Assembly: GCA_031289515.1 (NCBI GenBank)
Contig: JAITPH010000152.1
Span: 1 to 26,581, forward strand
Length of the DNA stretch: 26,581 bases
From: Tannerella sp.
GTDB lineage: Bacteria; Bacteroidota; Bacteroidia; Bacteroidales; Tannerellaceae
Direction: 5' to 3'
A program made the position numbers and the translations under genes. Within the stretch, counting starts at the first letter, position 1, and every line of letters starts with the position of its first letter. The notes under the pieces are model-generated. The model was not told the DNA's origin, did not search any database, and worked only from the letters and a program-made list of their open reading frames with translations. This document shows, piece by piece, positions 1-7,262 of this stretch.

Positions 1-198
1 CACCTGATTTAAATTCTTGTTGACGTCGCCCGCTTCGATAGTAATATATTCCGCGTTTCGGCCGGTCAAAGCCGGCTCCAGCACGGGAAGACATTTCTCG
101 CGGGTATTAGTATCCGTAAGCACGAATATTTTGTCGTATTTGCAGGAAGACAGATACGAGGCAAAATCGTAAGCAATATCACGTGTAATTGTCACCAT
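1..198 (-). CDS. aroB: 3-dehydroquinate synthase, N-terminal fragment (runs off left edge)
   Basis: The ATG at 198-196 opens a frame that stays open to the window edge, giving 66 residues. The stretch KIFVLTDTNTREKCLPVL followed by ITIEAGDVNKNL matches the N-terminal nucleotide-binding region of 3-dehydroquinate synthase as found in Bacteroidota. By family knowledge this NAD- and metal-dependent cytoplasmic enzyme converts DAHP to 3-dehydroquinate in the shikimate pathway. Only the first fifth or so of a protein of roughly 350 residues is visible, so the catalytic metal ligands cannot be checked. The gene begins 9 bp after the alaS stop on the same strand with no Shine-Dalgarno sequence, so it is probably co-transcribed with alaS. 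The family call rests on a short segment but the pattern is characteristic. Confidence 0.82.
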   Translation of the reverse strand, partial: MVTITRDIAYDFASYLSSCKYDKIFVLTDTNTREKCLPVLEPALTGRNAEYITIEAGDVNKNLNQV

Positions 199-207
199 AG
201 CCGTTTA

Positions 208-2838
208 TTATCGAAGTCCCGCCGCATCGAGAACAGCATCGATAGCGGACGTCAATCCTTCCTTGTTTTTGCCGCCTGCCGTTGCGAAGTGAGGCTGTCC
301 GCCGCCGCCGCCGAGTATATGTTTAGCTCCCGCCTTTATTAGTTTGGCGGCGTCCAGACCGTCTGCGACAAGCGCATCGCTAAGCATTACCAGCAATCCG
401 CACTTGTCGTTGTCCGCGATGCCCGCAATAAAGCAAACCTTATCGTCGGCGCGCAGTTCGCCCTTAATCCGGAAAGCGATGTCCTTGAATACGTCAATAT
501 TGCCGTTGCCCTCGAATTGCAGTAGTTTAACGCCATTCCGTTCGACCGCCTGCGAAAAAATCTGTTTCTTCAATGAAGCGACTTTTTCTTTCACGTAATC
601 GGTGATTTGCTTCTTCAATTCGGCGTTTTCTTCGATAGATTTCTTTATTGTCGAGGATAAATTAGGCACGTTGTTAAACATGGCGCGCAGTTCGCGTATG
701 GCGTCTTGTGCGAAATAAAACAGATTTGACGCGCCTTCGGCCGTGACGGCTTCGATTCGGCGCACGCCTGCCGCGATGGAGCTTTCGCTAACGACGTACA
801 TAGAGCCTATCATGCCTGTCGAAGGGATATGCGTGCCGCCGCAAAGTTCTACGGACGAGCCGAAGCGCACAACCCTGACTTCCTCTCCGTATTTCTCGCC
901 GAACAGCGCCATTGCGCCCATTTCGCGAGCTTTGGCGATCGGTACATGGCGGTTTTCGACGAGCGGCAAGTCAAGGCGTATTTTTCCGTTCACTATTTCC
1001 TCGACTTTGCGCAATTCGGCATCGGTAACTTTCTGAAAATGGGAAAAGTCAAAACGCAGCGATTCCGGAGAGACAAAAGAGCCTTTCTGTTCGACGTGCG
1101 TGCCGAGCGTTTCGCGCAACGCTTCATGGAGCAGGTGAGTAGCCGAGTGATTACATTCGGAGCGGATGCGCAATTCCCTGTTTATGCGGGCGGTAAACGA
1201 AGCCGTAACGTCGGCAGGCAGTTCGGTTACGATATGTACCGGAAGATTATTCTCGCGTTTGGTATCAATAATATCCGTCGTTTTGCCGTCGGGCGCTATC
1301 AGTACGCCTCTATCGCCCACCTGACCGCCCATCTCTGCATAAAACGGACTTTCTTCGAGTACTATCTGATATAATTCCCTGTTTTTCTGTTTGATTTTGC
1401 GATAGCGCAGGATTCCGGTTTCACATTCAAAGGCGTCGTAGCCAACGAAGCGGGTATCGCCGTCGGAAACGACAGTCCAGTCGCCGGTTTCGACGGCCGC
1501 CGCATTACGCGCGCGTTCCTTTTGCTTCTGCATTTCGACGTTGAACGTTTCGATATCGACGTTCATGCCATTCTCGCGAAGGATAAGCTCGGTCAGGTCT
1601 AACGGAAAGCCGTAAGTGTCGTAAAGCGCGAAAGCGTCGTCGCCCCTGAGCGTTTTCACGCCTGCGTTTTTCGCGTCTTCCGTCATCTTGTCGAGCAGAC
1701 GGATGCCGGTCTCAAGCGTGCGCAGGAACGAATCTTCCTCCTCTTTCATCACTTTGCCTATAAGTTCCTGCTGTGCGACGAGTTCCGGATAAGCCGCTCC
1801 CATAGTATCTATGAGGACGGGGAGCAGTTTGTACATGAAAGCCTCCCTGCGGTCGAGGAAAGTATAGCCGTAACGCACAGCCCTGCGCAGGATGCGGCGA
1901 ATCACGTAACCCGCCTTTGCGTTTGAAGGCAGCTGTCCGTCGGTAATCGAAAAGGCTATCGTGCGGATATGGTCGGCAATGACGCGCATCGCTATGTCTT
2001 TTTGTTTATCGGCTCCGTACTTCGAGCCGGTCATGTCGGCGATGGCAATAATGACAGGCTGGAAGACGTCGGTATCGTAGTTCGACGTCTTGCCCTGCAA
2101 AGCCATGCAAAGACGCTCGAATCCCATGCCGGTATCGATGACCCTGTTAGGCAAAGCGTCGAGCGAGCCGTCGGTTTTACGGTTGAATTGCATGAACACA
2201 AGATTCCATATCTCAATCACGAGCGGATTGTCTCTGTTCACAAACATCGCTCCGGAAACGGCTTTGCGCTCGGCTTCGGGACGCAGGTCGACGTGAATTT
2301 CGGAGCACGGACCGCACGGACCCGTATCGCCCATTTCCCAGAAATTATCCTTCTTGTTACCTTCGAGGATATGGTCTTTCGGGAGATATTTTTCCCACAG
2401 GGCGGCGGCTTCGTTATCGCGTTCGAGCTTTTCCGTAGGGCTGCCCTCGAAAACGGTCGCATATAGCTGTTCGGGGTTAAGATGCAGGGTATCGACAAGA
2501 TATTCCCAGGCCCATTCGACAGCCTCTTTCTTGAAATAGTCGCCAAACGACCAGTTGCCGAGCATCTCGAACATTGTATGGTGGTAAGTATCGTGTCCCA
2601 CTTCTTCAAGGTCGTTGTGTTTGCCGCTCACGCGCAGGCATTTTTGCGAATCGGCGACGCGCGTGTACCTGACGGGCGCATTTCCGAGTATGACGTCCTT
2701 GAACTGGTTCATTCCCGCATTGGTAAACATCAATGTCGGGTCGCCTTTGACAACCATGGGCGCAGAAGGCACTATATGATGGGTTTTAGATGCAAAAAAC
2801 CGCAAAAATGATTCTCTTGTTTCTTTCGCTGTAAGCAT
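208..2838 (-). CDS. alaS: Alanine--tRNA ligase
   Basis: This 876-residue protein has the usual length of bacterial AlaRS and attaches alanine to tRNA-Ala in the cytoplasm. The class II catalytic core occupies about residues 1-240, including FTNAGMNQFKD (38-48) and WEMGDTGPCGPCSEIH (167-182). The tRNA-recognition helices follow. The editing domain carries the zinc ligands H564 and H568 (HSATHLLH) and C666 and H670 (CGGTH), so clearance of mischarged Ser/Gly-tRNA should be intact. The C-terminal DHHA1 domain with a glycine-rich LGGGGGQPHFATAGG segment lies near residues 846-860. The start fits the RESFLRFF motif typical of the N-terminus. It is divergent from the M23 peptidase gene and is followed 9 bp later by aroB. 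Nothing is missing or broken. Confidence 0.98.
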   Translation of the reverse strand: MLTAKETRESFLRFFASKTHHIVPSAPMVVKGDPTLMFTNAGMNQFKDVILGNAPVRYTRVADSQKCLRVSGKHNDLEEVGHDTYHHTMFEMLGNWSFGDYFKKEAVEWAWEYLVDTLHLNPEQLYATVFEGSPTEKLERDNEAAALWEKYLPKDHILEGNKKDNFWEMGDTGPCGPCSEIHVDLRPEAERKAVSGAMFVNRDNPLVIEIWNLVFMQFNRKTDGSLDALPNRVIDTGMGFERLCMALQGKTSNYDTDVFQPVIIAIADMTGSKYGADKQKDIAMRVIADHIRTIAFSITDGQLPSNAKAGYVIRRILRRAVRYGYTFLDRREAFMYKLLPVLIDTMGAAYPELVAQQELIGKVMKEEEDSFLRTLETGIRLLDKMTEDAKNAGVKTLRGDDAFALYDTYGFPLDLTELILRENGMNVDIETFNVEMQKQKERARNAAAVETGDWTVVSDGDTRFVGYDAFECETGILRYRKIKQKNRELYQIVLEESPFYAEMGGQVGDRGVLIAPDGKTTDIIDTKRENNLPVHIVTELPADVTASFTARINRELRIRSECNHSATHLLHEALRETLGTHVEQKGSFVSPESLRFDFSHFQKVTDAELRKVEEIVNGKIRLDLPLVENRHVPIAKAREMGAMALFGEKYGEEVRVVRFGSSVELCGGTHIPSTGMIGSMYVVSESSIAAGVRRIEAVTAEGASNLFYFAQDAIRELRAMFNNVPNLSSTIKKSIEENAELKKQITDYVKEKVASLKKQIFSQAVERNGVKLLQFEGNGNIDVFKDIAFRIKGELRADDKVCFIAGIADNDKCGLLVMLSDALVADGLDAAKLIKAGAKHILGGGGGQPHFATAGGKNKEGLTSAIDAVLDAAGLR

Positions 2839-2876
2839 GTTTTACTACTTATTATTTGTTAATTATCCGAAAACAG

Positions 2877-2907
2877 TTTGCAAAAGTACTTCAAATAATT
2901 AACTTTG
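2877..2907 (+). promoter_or_regulatory. Promoter of the M23-MerR-exchanger genes
   Basis: TTTG at 2877-2880 and TAACTTTG at 2900-2907 are separated by 19 bp, the canonical arrangement for the Bacteroidota primary sigma factor. Transcription should begin near 2914, leaving a leader of about 34 nt before the ATG at 2948. Confidence 0.72.
2881..2888 (-). promoter_or_regulatory. Probable alaS promoter (-7 box)
   Basis: On the minus strand these bases read TACTTTTG, an exact match to the Bacteroidota -7 consensus TAnnTTTG, about 43 bp before the alaS start codon. No good TTTG lies 18-20 bp upstream; the nearest is a weak TTGTG around 2910-2914. The box directly abuts the -33 element of the divergent M23 promoter. 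Confidence 0.5.
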
Positions 2908-2947
2908 CGCACAATTAACAGGATAATTTTATAGAAGACAGTATTAC

Positions 2948-3925
2948 ATGAGTATTTTCAGATTAAGGAAGACATATTACCGGTACAATCAAGGGACGCT
3001 TGAATATGAGAGGGTTTATCCTTCTTTTAAGGAACGTTCGCTTGTCGTGCTCCGTAATTTGAGCGTAAGCATATTTTTCGGCATAGTCGCTTTTTTGGCG
3101 TTCCTGTATTTCTTCAACTCTCCGATGGAAACGTTGTTGAAAAAGGAGAATGAACTGCTTCAGACGCAATATGAACTGCTATTGATGGAACTCGGACGGA
3201 CAAGCAGTATCCTTGAAGATTTGCAGCAGAGGGACGAAAATCTGTACCGCGCCATTTTTAATGCCGATTCGATACCGGAATCGATACGGAAATCCGGCTT
3301 CGGAGGCTCAAACCGTTATGAATATCTTAAAGGATTGCCCAATTCCGACCTCGTCATAGAGACGACCAAAAGGATGGATATTCTCAGAAAGCAGCTGTAC
3401 ATACAGTCCAATTCGCTGGAAGAACTGATCGCTCTCGGCAAGGACATGGAGAACAAGCTGCTTTGCATTCCGGCAATTCAGCCCATCAAGAACGTCAAAT
3501 ATCCGGCTTCCGGTTTCGGGACGCGCATAGATCCCTTTACCCATCTCCCCAGATTTCACGCGGGAATGGATTTCAACACTCACGTGGGAACGGACGTATA
3601 TGCCACCGGCAACGGCGTCGTCGCATACGCTTCGTGGAAACAGGGTTACGGCAACTGCATCATAATCGACCACGGCTACGATTACCAGACATTATACGGA
3701 CACTTGGACAAATATAAAGTCCGGGTAGGTCAGAAAGTGTCGCGCGGAGACGTTGTCGCCACCTCCGGCAATACCGGACGGTCAAAGGGTCCTCACGTAC
3801 ATTACGAAGTCATATACAAGGGACGTCACGACAATCCTGCCAATTATTACTACAAGGACATGACGCCCGAAGAGTATGACAAGATGTTGCAGATTTCGAG
3901 AAATCACGGTCAGGTAATGGATTAG
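2948..3925 (+). CDS. Membrane-anchored M23 family peptidoglycan endopeptidase
   Basis: The protein has 325 residues. A short cytoplasmic N-terminus is followed by one transmembrane segment at about 36-56, then a leucine/glutamate-rich stretch at 59-98 that looks like a coiled coil, a linker, and a C-terminal peptidase M23 (LytM) domain at about 185-300. The zinc-site residues are present: H204 and D208 in FHAGMDF, H252 in YGHL, and H283 and H285 in HVHYE, so it should be catalytically active rather than a degenerate EnvC/NlpD-type activator. By family it would cleave peptide cross-links of murein in the periplasm. It is first in a plus-strand group with its own promoter; the MerR gene follows after 2 bp. 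The exact cell-wall role (division, growth or shape) cannot be told from sequence. Confidence 0.9.
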   Translation: MSIFRLRKTYYRYNQGTLEYERVYPSFKERSLVVLRNLSVSIFFGIVAFLAFLYFFNSPMETLLKKENELLQTQYELLLMELGRTSSILEDLQQRDENLYRAIFNADSIPESIRKSGFGGSNRYEYLKGLPNSDLVIETTKRMDILRKQLYIQSNSLEELIALGKDMENKLLCIPAIQPIKNVKYPASGFGTRIDPFTHLPRFHAGMDFNTHVGTDVYATGNGVVAYASWKQGYGNCIIIDHGYDYQTLYGHLDKYKVRVGQKVSRGDVVATSGNTGRSKGPHVHYEVIYKGRHDNPANYYYKDMTPEEYDKMLQISRNHGQVMD

Positions 3926-3927
3926 TC

Positions 3928-4278
3928 ATGGAGACGGAGACAAAAGAGTATTTTACGATAAAAGAGGTTGCAGCCCGATTAAACGAGACGGAGCCGACTT
4001 TACGCTACTGGGAAAGCGAATTTCAGGACACGATAACTCCGCGCCGCAATGAACGCGGAGTTCGTTTTTATACCAAAAAAGATATTAAGGATGTGGAACT
4101 GGTGCAATATCACCTGCGCGACCTCGGTCTCACTCACGACGGCGCGCGCAAGAAATTGAAAAACGACAAGCCGGCGTCCCTGAAGCAAATGAAAGCCGTT
4201 CAACATCTGAGAACGATAAAAGCCGAATTGAAAGCGCTGGCAACGGCTCTCGGCGAAGCGGAAAAACTTGCAAATTAA
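3928..4278 (+). CDS. MerR-type DNA-binding regulator, minimal form
   Basis: This 116-residue protein starts 2 bp after the M23 stop. Residues about 9-78 form a MerR-type winged helix-turn-helix: YFTIKEVAARLNETEPTLRYWE followed by the wing segment GVRFYTKKDI and a second helical part, LRDLGLTHDGARKKL (the first stretch is quoted in two overlapping pieces: YFTIKEVAARL, ARLNETEPTLRYWE). The C-terminus is a short charged helix (about 85-112) suited to dimerisation. There is no effector domain and no metal-binding cysteine, so a metal or drug sensor role is unlikely. Similar small MerR proteins sit next to alaS and an M23 peptidase gene in other Bacteroidota, which I recall as conserved context but cannot verify here. 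Its target and signal are unknown. Confidence 0.85.
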   Translation: METETKEYFTIKEVAARLNETEPTLRYWESEFQDTITPRRNERGVRFYTKKDIKDVELVQYHLRDLGLTHDGARKKLKNDKPASLKQMKAVQHLRTIKAELKALATALGEAEKLAN

Positions 4279-4291
4279 AAATTTTACAATC

Positions 4292-5260
4292 ATGGAAATA
4301 ACAAATATATGGATAGCGGTTGGAGTCATAGTCGCGGGACTGGCGCTTATAGTTATCGGCGCCGACGCATTGACCGACGGCGCTTCTGCCATAGCCAAAC
4401 GTTTTAAGGTATCCAATCTGGTCATCGGGCTGACGGTCGTGGCATTCGGCACATCGGCTCCGGAGATGGCCGTAAGCCTGATTTCGGCCGTCAAGGGCAG
4501 TCCGGACATGGCGGTCGGCAATGTCGTGGGAAGCAATATCTTCAACACCCTGCTGATTCTCGGCTGCACCGCGACTATCGTGCCTCTGGGCATGACGAAA
4601 GGCACTGTTGCCAAAGAAATACCGCTTTGCCTGCTCTGTTCGCTGGCGCTTTTCTTCTGTGCGAACGACGTATTTTTTACCGGCGCTACGGCGAACGTCA
4701 TATCCCGGAGCGACGGACTTGTCCTGCTCTGTTTTTTTCTGATATTTCTCGGATACACGTTCGCGATTGCACACAACGGAGTGGCCGACGAAACCGTCGA
4801 AGTGAAAAACATGAAGACGTGGAAATCGGCGCTTTTTATTGTTGGCGGCTTGGCGGGGCTTGTCTTCGGCGGACAGATTTTCGTCGAAGGCTCGGCTTTT
4901 GTCGCCCGCGCTTTCGGCGTCGGCGAATCGGTGATAGCGCTGACGCTCGTTGCCGGCGGCACGTCGTTTCCCGAACTTGCCACGTCCGTCGCCGCCGCCA
5001 TAAAGAAGAATCCCGGCATGGCTATCGGCAACGTCGTCGGCTCGAACATTTTCAATATCCTCTTCATACTCGGTCTGAGTTCGTCCATCTTCCCGCTCGA
5101 AGTCGAGGGAATAACAATGACGGACTATTCGGTCATGATCGGCTCGTGCATCATGCTTTATCTTTTCGGCATCCTCTCCGGACGTCTCGTCATAAAACGC
5201 TGGGAAGGCGTCGTGATGCTGGTCGCTTTCTTCGCCTACATGGTTTATTTGTTGACGTAA
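4292..5260 (+). CDS. CaCA-family Ca2+/Na+ (or H+) antiporter, YrbG-like
   Basis: I chose the ATG at 4292, giving 322 residues; an upstream TTG at 4268 would add eight residues but lies inside the MerR gene and is not needed. The protein consists of two homologous halves of about five hydrophobic helices each, joined by a short hydrophilic loop at about 162-178. Each half contains the family's alpha repeat: GTSAPEMAVS and GNVVGSNIFN at about 53-85, and GTSFPELATS and GNVVGSNIFN at about 223-255. These acidic residues form the cation pathway in the family. It should export Ca2+ from the cytoplasm in exchange for Na+ or H+ across the inner membrane; which counter-ion is used is not visible. It starts 13 bp after the MerR stop, so co-transcription is likely. 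The sequence beyond the stop contains no convincing terminator. Confidence 0.9.
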   Translation: MEITNIWIAVGVIVAGLALIVIGADALTDGASAIAKRFKVSNLVIGLTVVAFGTSAPEMAVSLISAVKGSPDMAVGNVVGSNIFNTLLILGCTATIVPLGMTKGTVAKEIPLCLLCSLALFFCANDVFFTGATANVISRSDGLVLLCFFLIFLGYTFAIAHNGVADETVEVKNMKTWKSALFIVGGLAGLVFGGQIFVEGSAFVARAFGVGESVIALTLVAGGTSFPELATSVAAAIKKNPGMAIGNVVGSNIFNILFILGLSSSIFPLEVEGITMTDYSVMIGSCIMLYLFGILSGRLVIKRWEGVVMLVAFFAYMVYLLT

Positions 5261-5319
5261 GACGGAGAATTGTTCTGCTATCCGCACGACCGACTTTGGG
5301 GGTGCGACACGCAATGGCG

Positions 5320-5650
5320 TCAATTGATTGTACGTTTTCCGTTGATGATTTCCTCGATTTGGTCGGGGTATGGTGGTCGCTTGGTGTATTTGGTCGATGG
5401 CCATGTCCATAGCATAGAGGTTTAGGACGATTTCGGTATTTCTTTCGTTTCGGCCTTCTACTTTGGCTGCATACATTGCATTTCCCTCAAAGTGCTTTGA
5501 ATCCATGTATCTGATGTAATCCTTTTTTCTTCGGGCGCCAAGCTGTCGCAAGCAAGTTTCTCACGCGCCTCCGGCAAACCCGGCGCTGTGAAAGTTTCCG
5601 GTATTTCGGTCGTCTTCAGGAAATATATCCATTCGTCCAATGGCGTCTCC
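5320..5650 (-). pseudogene. Truncated, frameshifted remnant of an Rpn/PD-(D/E)XK nuclease (putative transposase) gene
   Basis: Read on the minus strand, three overlapping frames together recreate the C-terminal part of an Rpn-type nuclease. Frame one, from about 5650, gives PLDEWIYFLKTTEIPETF and then PGLPEAREKLACDSLAPEEK. After a one-base shift in the homopolymer run near 5522-5529 the next frame gives KDYIRYMDSKHFEGNAMYAAK and NLYAMDMAIDQI (first stretch split: KDYIRYMDSKHF, HFEGNAMYAAK). A second shift near 5355-5375 restores DQIEEIINGKRTIN and a TGA at 5322-5320. The catalytic N-terminal two thirds is absent; homology fades at about 5650 where a short repeat begins. By family knowledge these proteins are mobile-element-like nucleases that promote recombination. 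This copy cannot make an active protein. The rest of 5261-5319 shows nothing recognisable. Confidence 0.75.
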
Positions 5651-5665
5651 GCTGCGCTCCCTTGT

Positions 5666-5740
5666 TGCTTCGGTCGACATGACGTGGAGGTAACAATTCC
5701 ATTGTCAATTATTCCCCTGACTGCTTCGGTCGAAATAACG
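5666..5740. repeat. Pair of 19-bp direct repeats
   Basis: Positions 5666-5684 and 5722-5740 share 17 of 19 bases (TGCTTCGGTCGA, then a variable base, and ending ACG), 56 bp apart start to start. They lie between the Rpn remnant and the stop of the M24 peptidase gene. On the minus strand the motif reads like TTTCGACCGAAGC, a form of degenerate intergenic repeat I associate with Bacteroidota genomes. Confidence 0.5.
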
Positions 5741-5752
5741 GAACAGAACACG

Positions 5753-6931
5753 TCAATTCCCGATCGGCATAATCTTTTCTTCAAAGATTGTCAGTTTTTC
5801 TACTCTTTTTTGGGTTACTATGTAGCTGTTTTCTATTCCTACGGCGCCTACGCCGGGAATAACGAACTTCGGCTCAAGGGCAAATGCCATATTCGGCTCA
5901 AGAATGTCCTTTGAATTGTGCGAAAAGACAGGCGGCTCGTTTATTTCGAGACCTATGCCGTGCGCCACGAACTTGGCCTGTTGCTTTGTGCCCATGAAAT
6001 ACGCGGAAAGACCGGCTTTCTCCGCGATAGAACAGGCGACGTCGTATAACGCAGCGCATGAAACGCCCGGTTTGGCAGCCGTTTCGACGGCATCCTGAAT
6101 TTCGAGGGAAACGCGATGAGCGCGGTAAGCCGGTTTGGGCAACATTCCGATAGAGAAGACGCGCGTCATATCGGTCAGATATTCGGTATAATTGCCCGCC
6201 ATATCGACCATCACCGCCATGCCTTCCCGCAGCAGCGTACCGTTGGCGCCTACCGGACAAAAAGCCGTCTGCCCCTCGCCGCCGAGAGCGAAATCGTAAG
6301 GCGACGGCGTTTCGGCATTATTGCCCGCAAGCACGCTGCCCATAAAAATATTCATGTTCGGTCCCGAAGTACGGAACACTCCGACAGAGCCGTGAAGCCG
6401 CATCTGCCGTTCTATCTCAGCCTGAAACCGCAGATCGGTCATGCCCGGACGGTAGCAGCCGCGAATACAGGAATAAGTAGCGGCATGAAGTCCGGCGGAA
6501 ATCCTCAACTGCGCAATCTCCCACGGCGTCTTAATCATCCGCAGGCGGCTCATCAGGCGGTTGGCGTTATCTATCTTCCCGAAACGGAAAACGTTTTGCA
6601 ACCGCATACATTCGTTGTAGGACATCTCGTCCGTCTCCAAAAAAATGTTTTCGGGAAGCGACCAGCCGTTTGCCGCGAAGATGTCGGGTATCTGTTCCGG
6701 TTTGCGAATCTGAAAAAGCCGCTCGCCCGACAGGTTGCAGGGACGTTTGACGAACATCGCCGGATCGTCGTCGACCGGCAGATAATAATATCCGGCGAAA
6801 ACCGTACCGGTCATATAATATATGTTTACGTCGGTCGTAATCATAATGCCGTCGCCTCCGGCTTCGTGAACCGCTTTCTGCACCCTGCGTCTCCGAAAAA
6901 ACAAATCTTCTTCCAAATTCTTGTCAATCAT
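5753..6931 (-). CDS. M24 family metallopeptidase, Xaa-Pro aminopeptidase type
   Basis: This 392-residue protein has a creatinase-like N-terminal domain (about 12-135) and a pita-bread M24 catalytic domain (about 140-385). All five expected dinuclear metal ligands are visible: D243 and D254 in MVDMAGNYTEYLTDMTR, H324 in FVAHGIGLE, E353 in FALEPKFVIPG and E367 in VGIENSY. It should therefore be an active metal-dependent exopeptidase; cleavage of a residue from an N-terminal Xaa-Pro bond is the usual activity, though prolidase or another M24 specificity is possible. There is no signal peptide, so it is cytoplasmic. It is transcribed alone from a good promoter at 6953-6983 and its 3' end faces the decay zone with the Rpn remnant. 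Confidence 0.88.
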   Translation of the reverse strand: MIDKNLEEDLFFRRRRVQKAVHEAGGDGIMITTDVNIYYMTGTVFAGYYYLPVDDDPAMFVKRPCNLSGERLFQIRKPEQIPDIFAANGWSLPENIFLETDEMSYNECMRLQNVFRFGKIDNANRLMSRLRMIKTPWEIAQLRISAGLHAATYSCIRGCYRPGMTDLRFQAEIERQMRLHGSVGVFRTSGPNMNIFMGSVLAGNNAETPSPYDFALGGEGQTAFCPVGANGTLLREGMAVMVDMAGNYTEYLTDMTRVFSIGMLPKPAYRAHRVSLEIQDAVETAAKPGVSCAALYDVACSIAEKAGLSAYFMGTKQQAKFVAHGIGLEINEPPVFSHNSKDILEPNMAFALEPKFVIPGVGAVGIENSYIVTQKRVEKLTIFEEKIMPIGN

Positions 6932-6952
6932 CTTTTTTGCGTTTTAGAGCGG

Positions 6953-6983
6953 CAAAGATAGCGCAAAACAGTAAGAAAGCAAA
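6953..6983 (-). promoter_or_regulatory. Promoter of the M24 peptidase gene
   Basis: On the minus strand TTTG (6983-6980) and TATCTTTG (6960-6953) are 19 bp apart, an exact match to the Bacteroidota consensus. The start codon is at 6931, so the leader is only about 15 nt. Confidence 0.75.
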
Positions 6984-7025
6984 AAACAGCCAAAAAATAA
7001 GTGCATAAAAATAAGCCGTACTTGT

Positions 7026-7055
7026 TTTGCATGTAAAAAAAAACTGTTACCTTTG
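7026..7055 (+). promoter_or_regulatory. Promoter of the leader-purF-like-carA-carB operon
   Basis: TTTG at 7026-7029 and TACCTTTG at 7048-7055 are 18 bp apart. An A-rich tract lies just upstream (6981-7020). Transcription should start near 7062, leaving a leader of about 200 nt before the first structural gene at 7263; this is far longer than the other leaders in the window and holds a small ORF and a terminator. Confidence 0.75.
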
Positions 7056-7118
7056 CGGAAAATTTTACAAACCGAAGAGCAATCCGACGTTTAACAAGTA
7101 ACTGAAATACGGTATATT

Positions 7119-7247
7119 ATGACAGAGAAAAAAATAGCGGTTAGTCCGAATGACTTGAATGGCGGCACGGTTACGGCTGTTTTGCCTTATTGCGGCGAAA
7201 ATATATATGGCGAGCACTGTTTTAAAAAAGTGTTCGTTTTTTTTTAA
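7119..7247 (+). CDS. Putative 42-aa leader peptide spanning the attenuator
   Basis: An ATG at 7119 opens 42 codons that end with TAA at 7245-7247. The peptide begins MTEKKIAVSPNDLNGG and ends EHCFKKVFVFF. I do not recognise it as a protein family. What matters is its position: it starts about 57 nt into the predicted transcript, its codons run through the whole terminator hairpin at 7211-7236, and its stop codon lies at the end of the T tract. A ribosome close behind RNA polymerase would prevent the hairpin from forming. E. coli pyrBI uses a 44-codon leader laid out in the same way. The peptide itself need not have a function. A chance ORF remains possible; conservation of the frame in relatives would decide. 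Confidence 0.55.
   Translation: MTEKKIAVSPNDLNGGTVTAVLPYCGENIYGEHCFKKVFVFF
7211..7245 (+). terminator. Intrinsic terminator acting as attenuator before the carAB operon
   Basis: CGAGCACT (7211-7218) pairs with AGTGTTCG (7229-7236): eight base pairs with one G-U, a 10-nt A/T-rich loop, and nine T residues directly after (7237-7245). It lies 17 nt before the ATG of the PurF-like gene and 155 nt after the promoter. No plus-strand gene ends nearby (the exchanger stops at 5260), so it most likely acts on the carAB operon's own leader transcript. A small GGC/GCC hairpin with a U-rich stretch (about 7175-7192) sits some 20 nt earlier and could be a pause site. Confidence 0.8.
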
Positions 7248-7262
7248 TACTATAACAACAGA

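Noticed and set aside
829..1374. Plus-strand open frame of 181 codons opposite alaS
   Set aside because: It is antisense to the editing domain of a fully conserved alaS and shows no family pattern.
4268..4291. TTG start that would lengthen the exchanger by eight residues
   Set aside because: It lies inside the MerR coding sequence; the ATG at 4292 starts directly before the first membrane helix.
4130..5551. Minus-strand open frame of 473 codons opposite the exchanger gene
   Set aside because: Only its first 60-70 codons (about 5350-5540) carry real similarity, and these belong to the Rpn remnant; the rest is antisense to the exchanger and MerR genes.
5690..5715. ACAAT-TCC-ATTGT inverted repeat as a terminator of the M24 peptidase gene
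   Set aside because: Stem of only five AT-rich pairs and no T tract on either strand.
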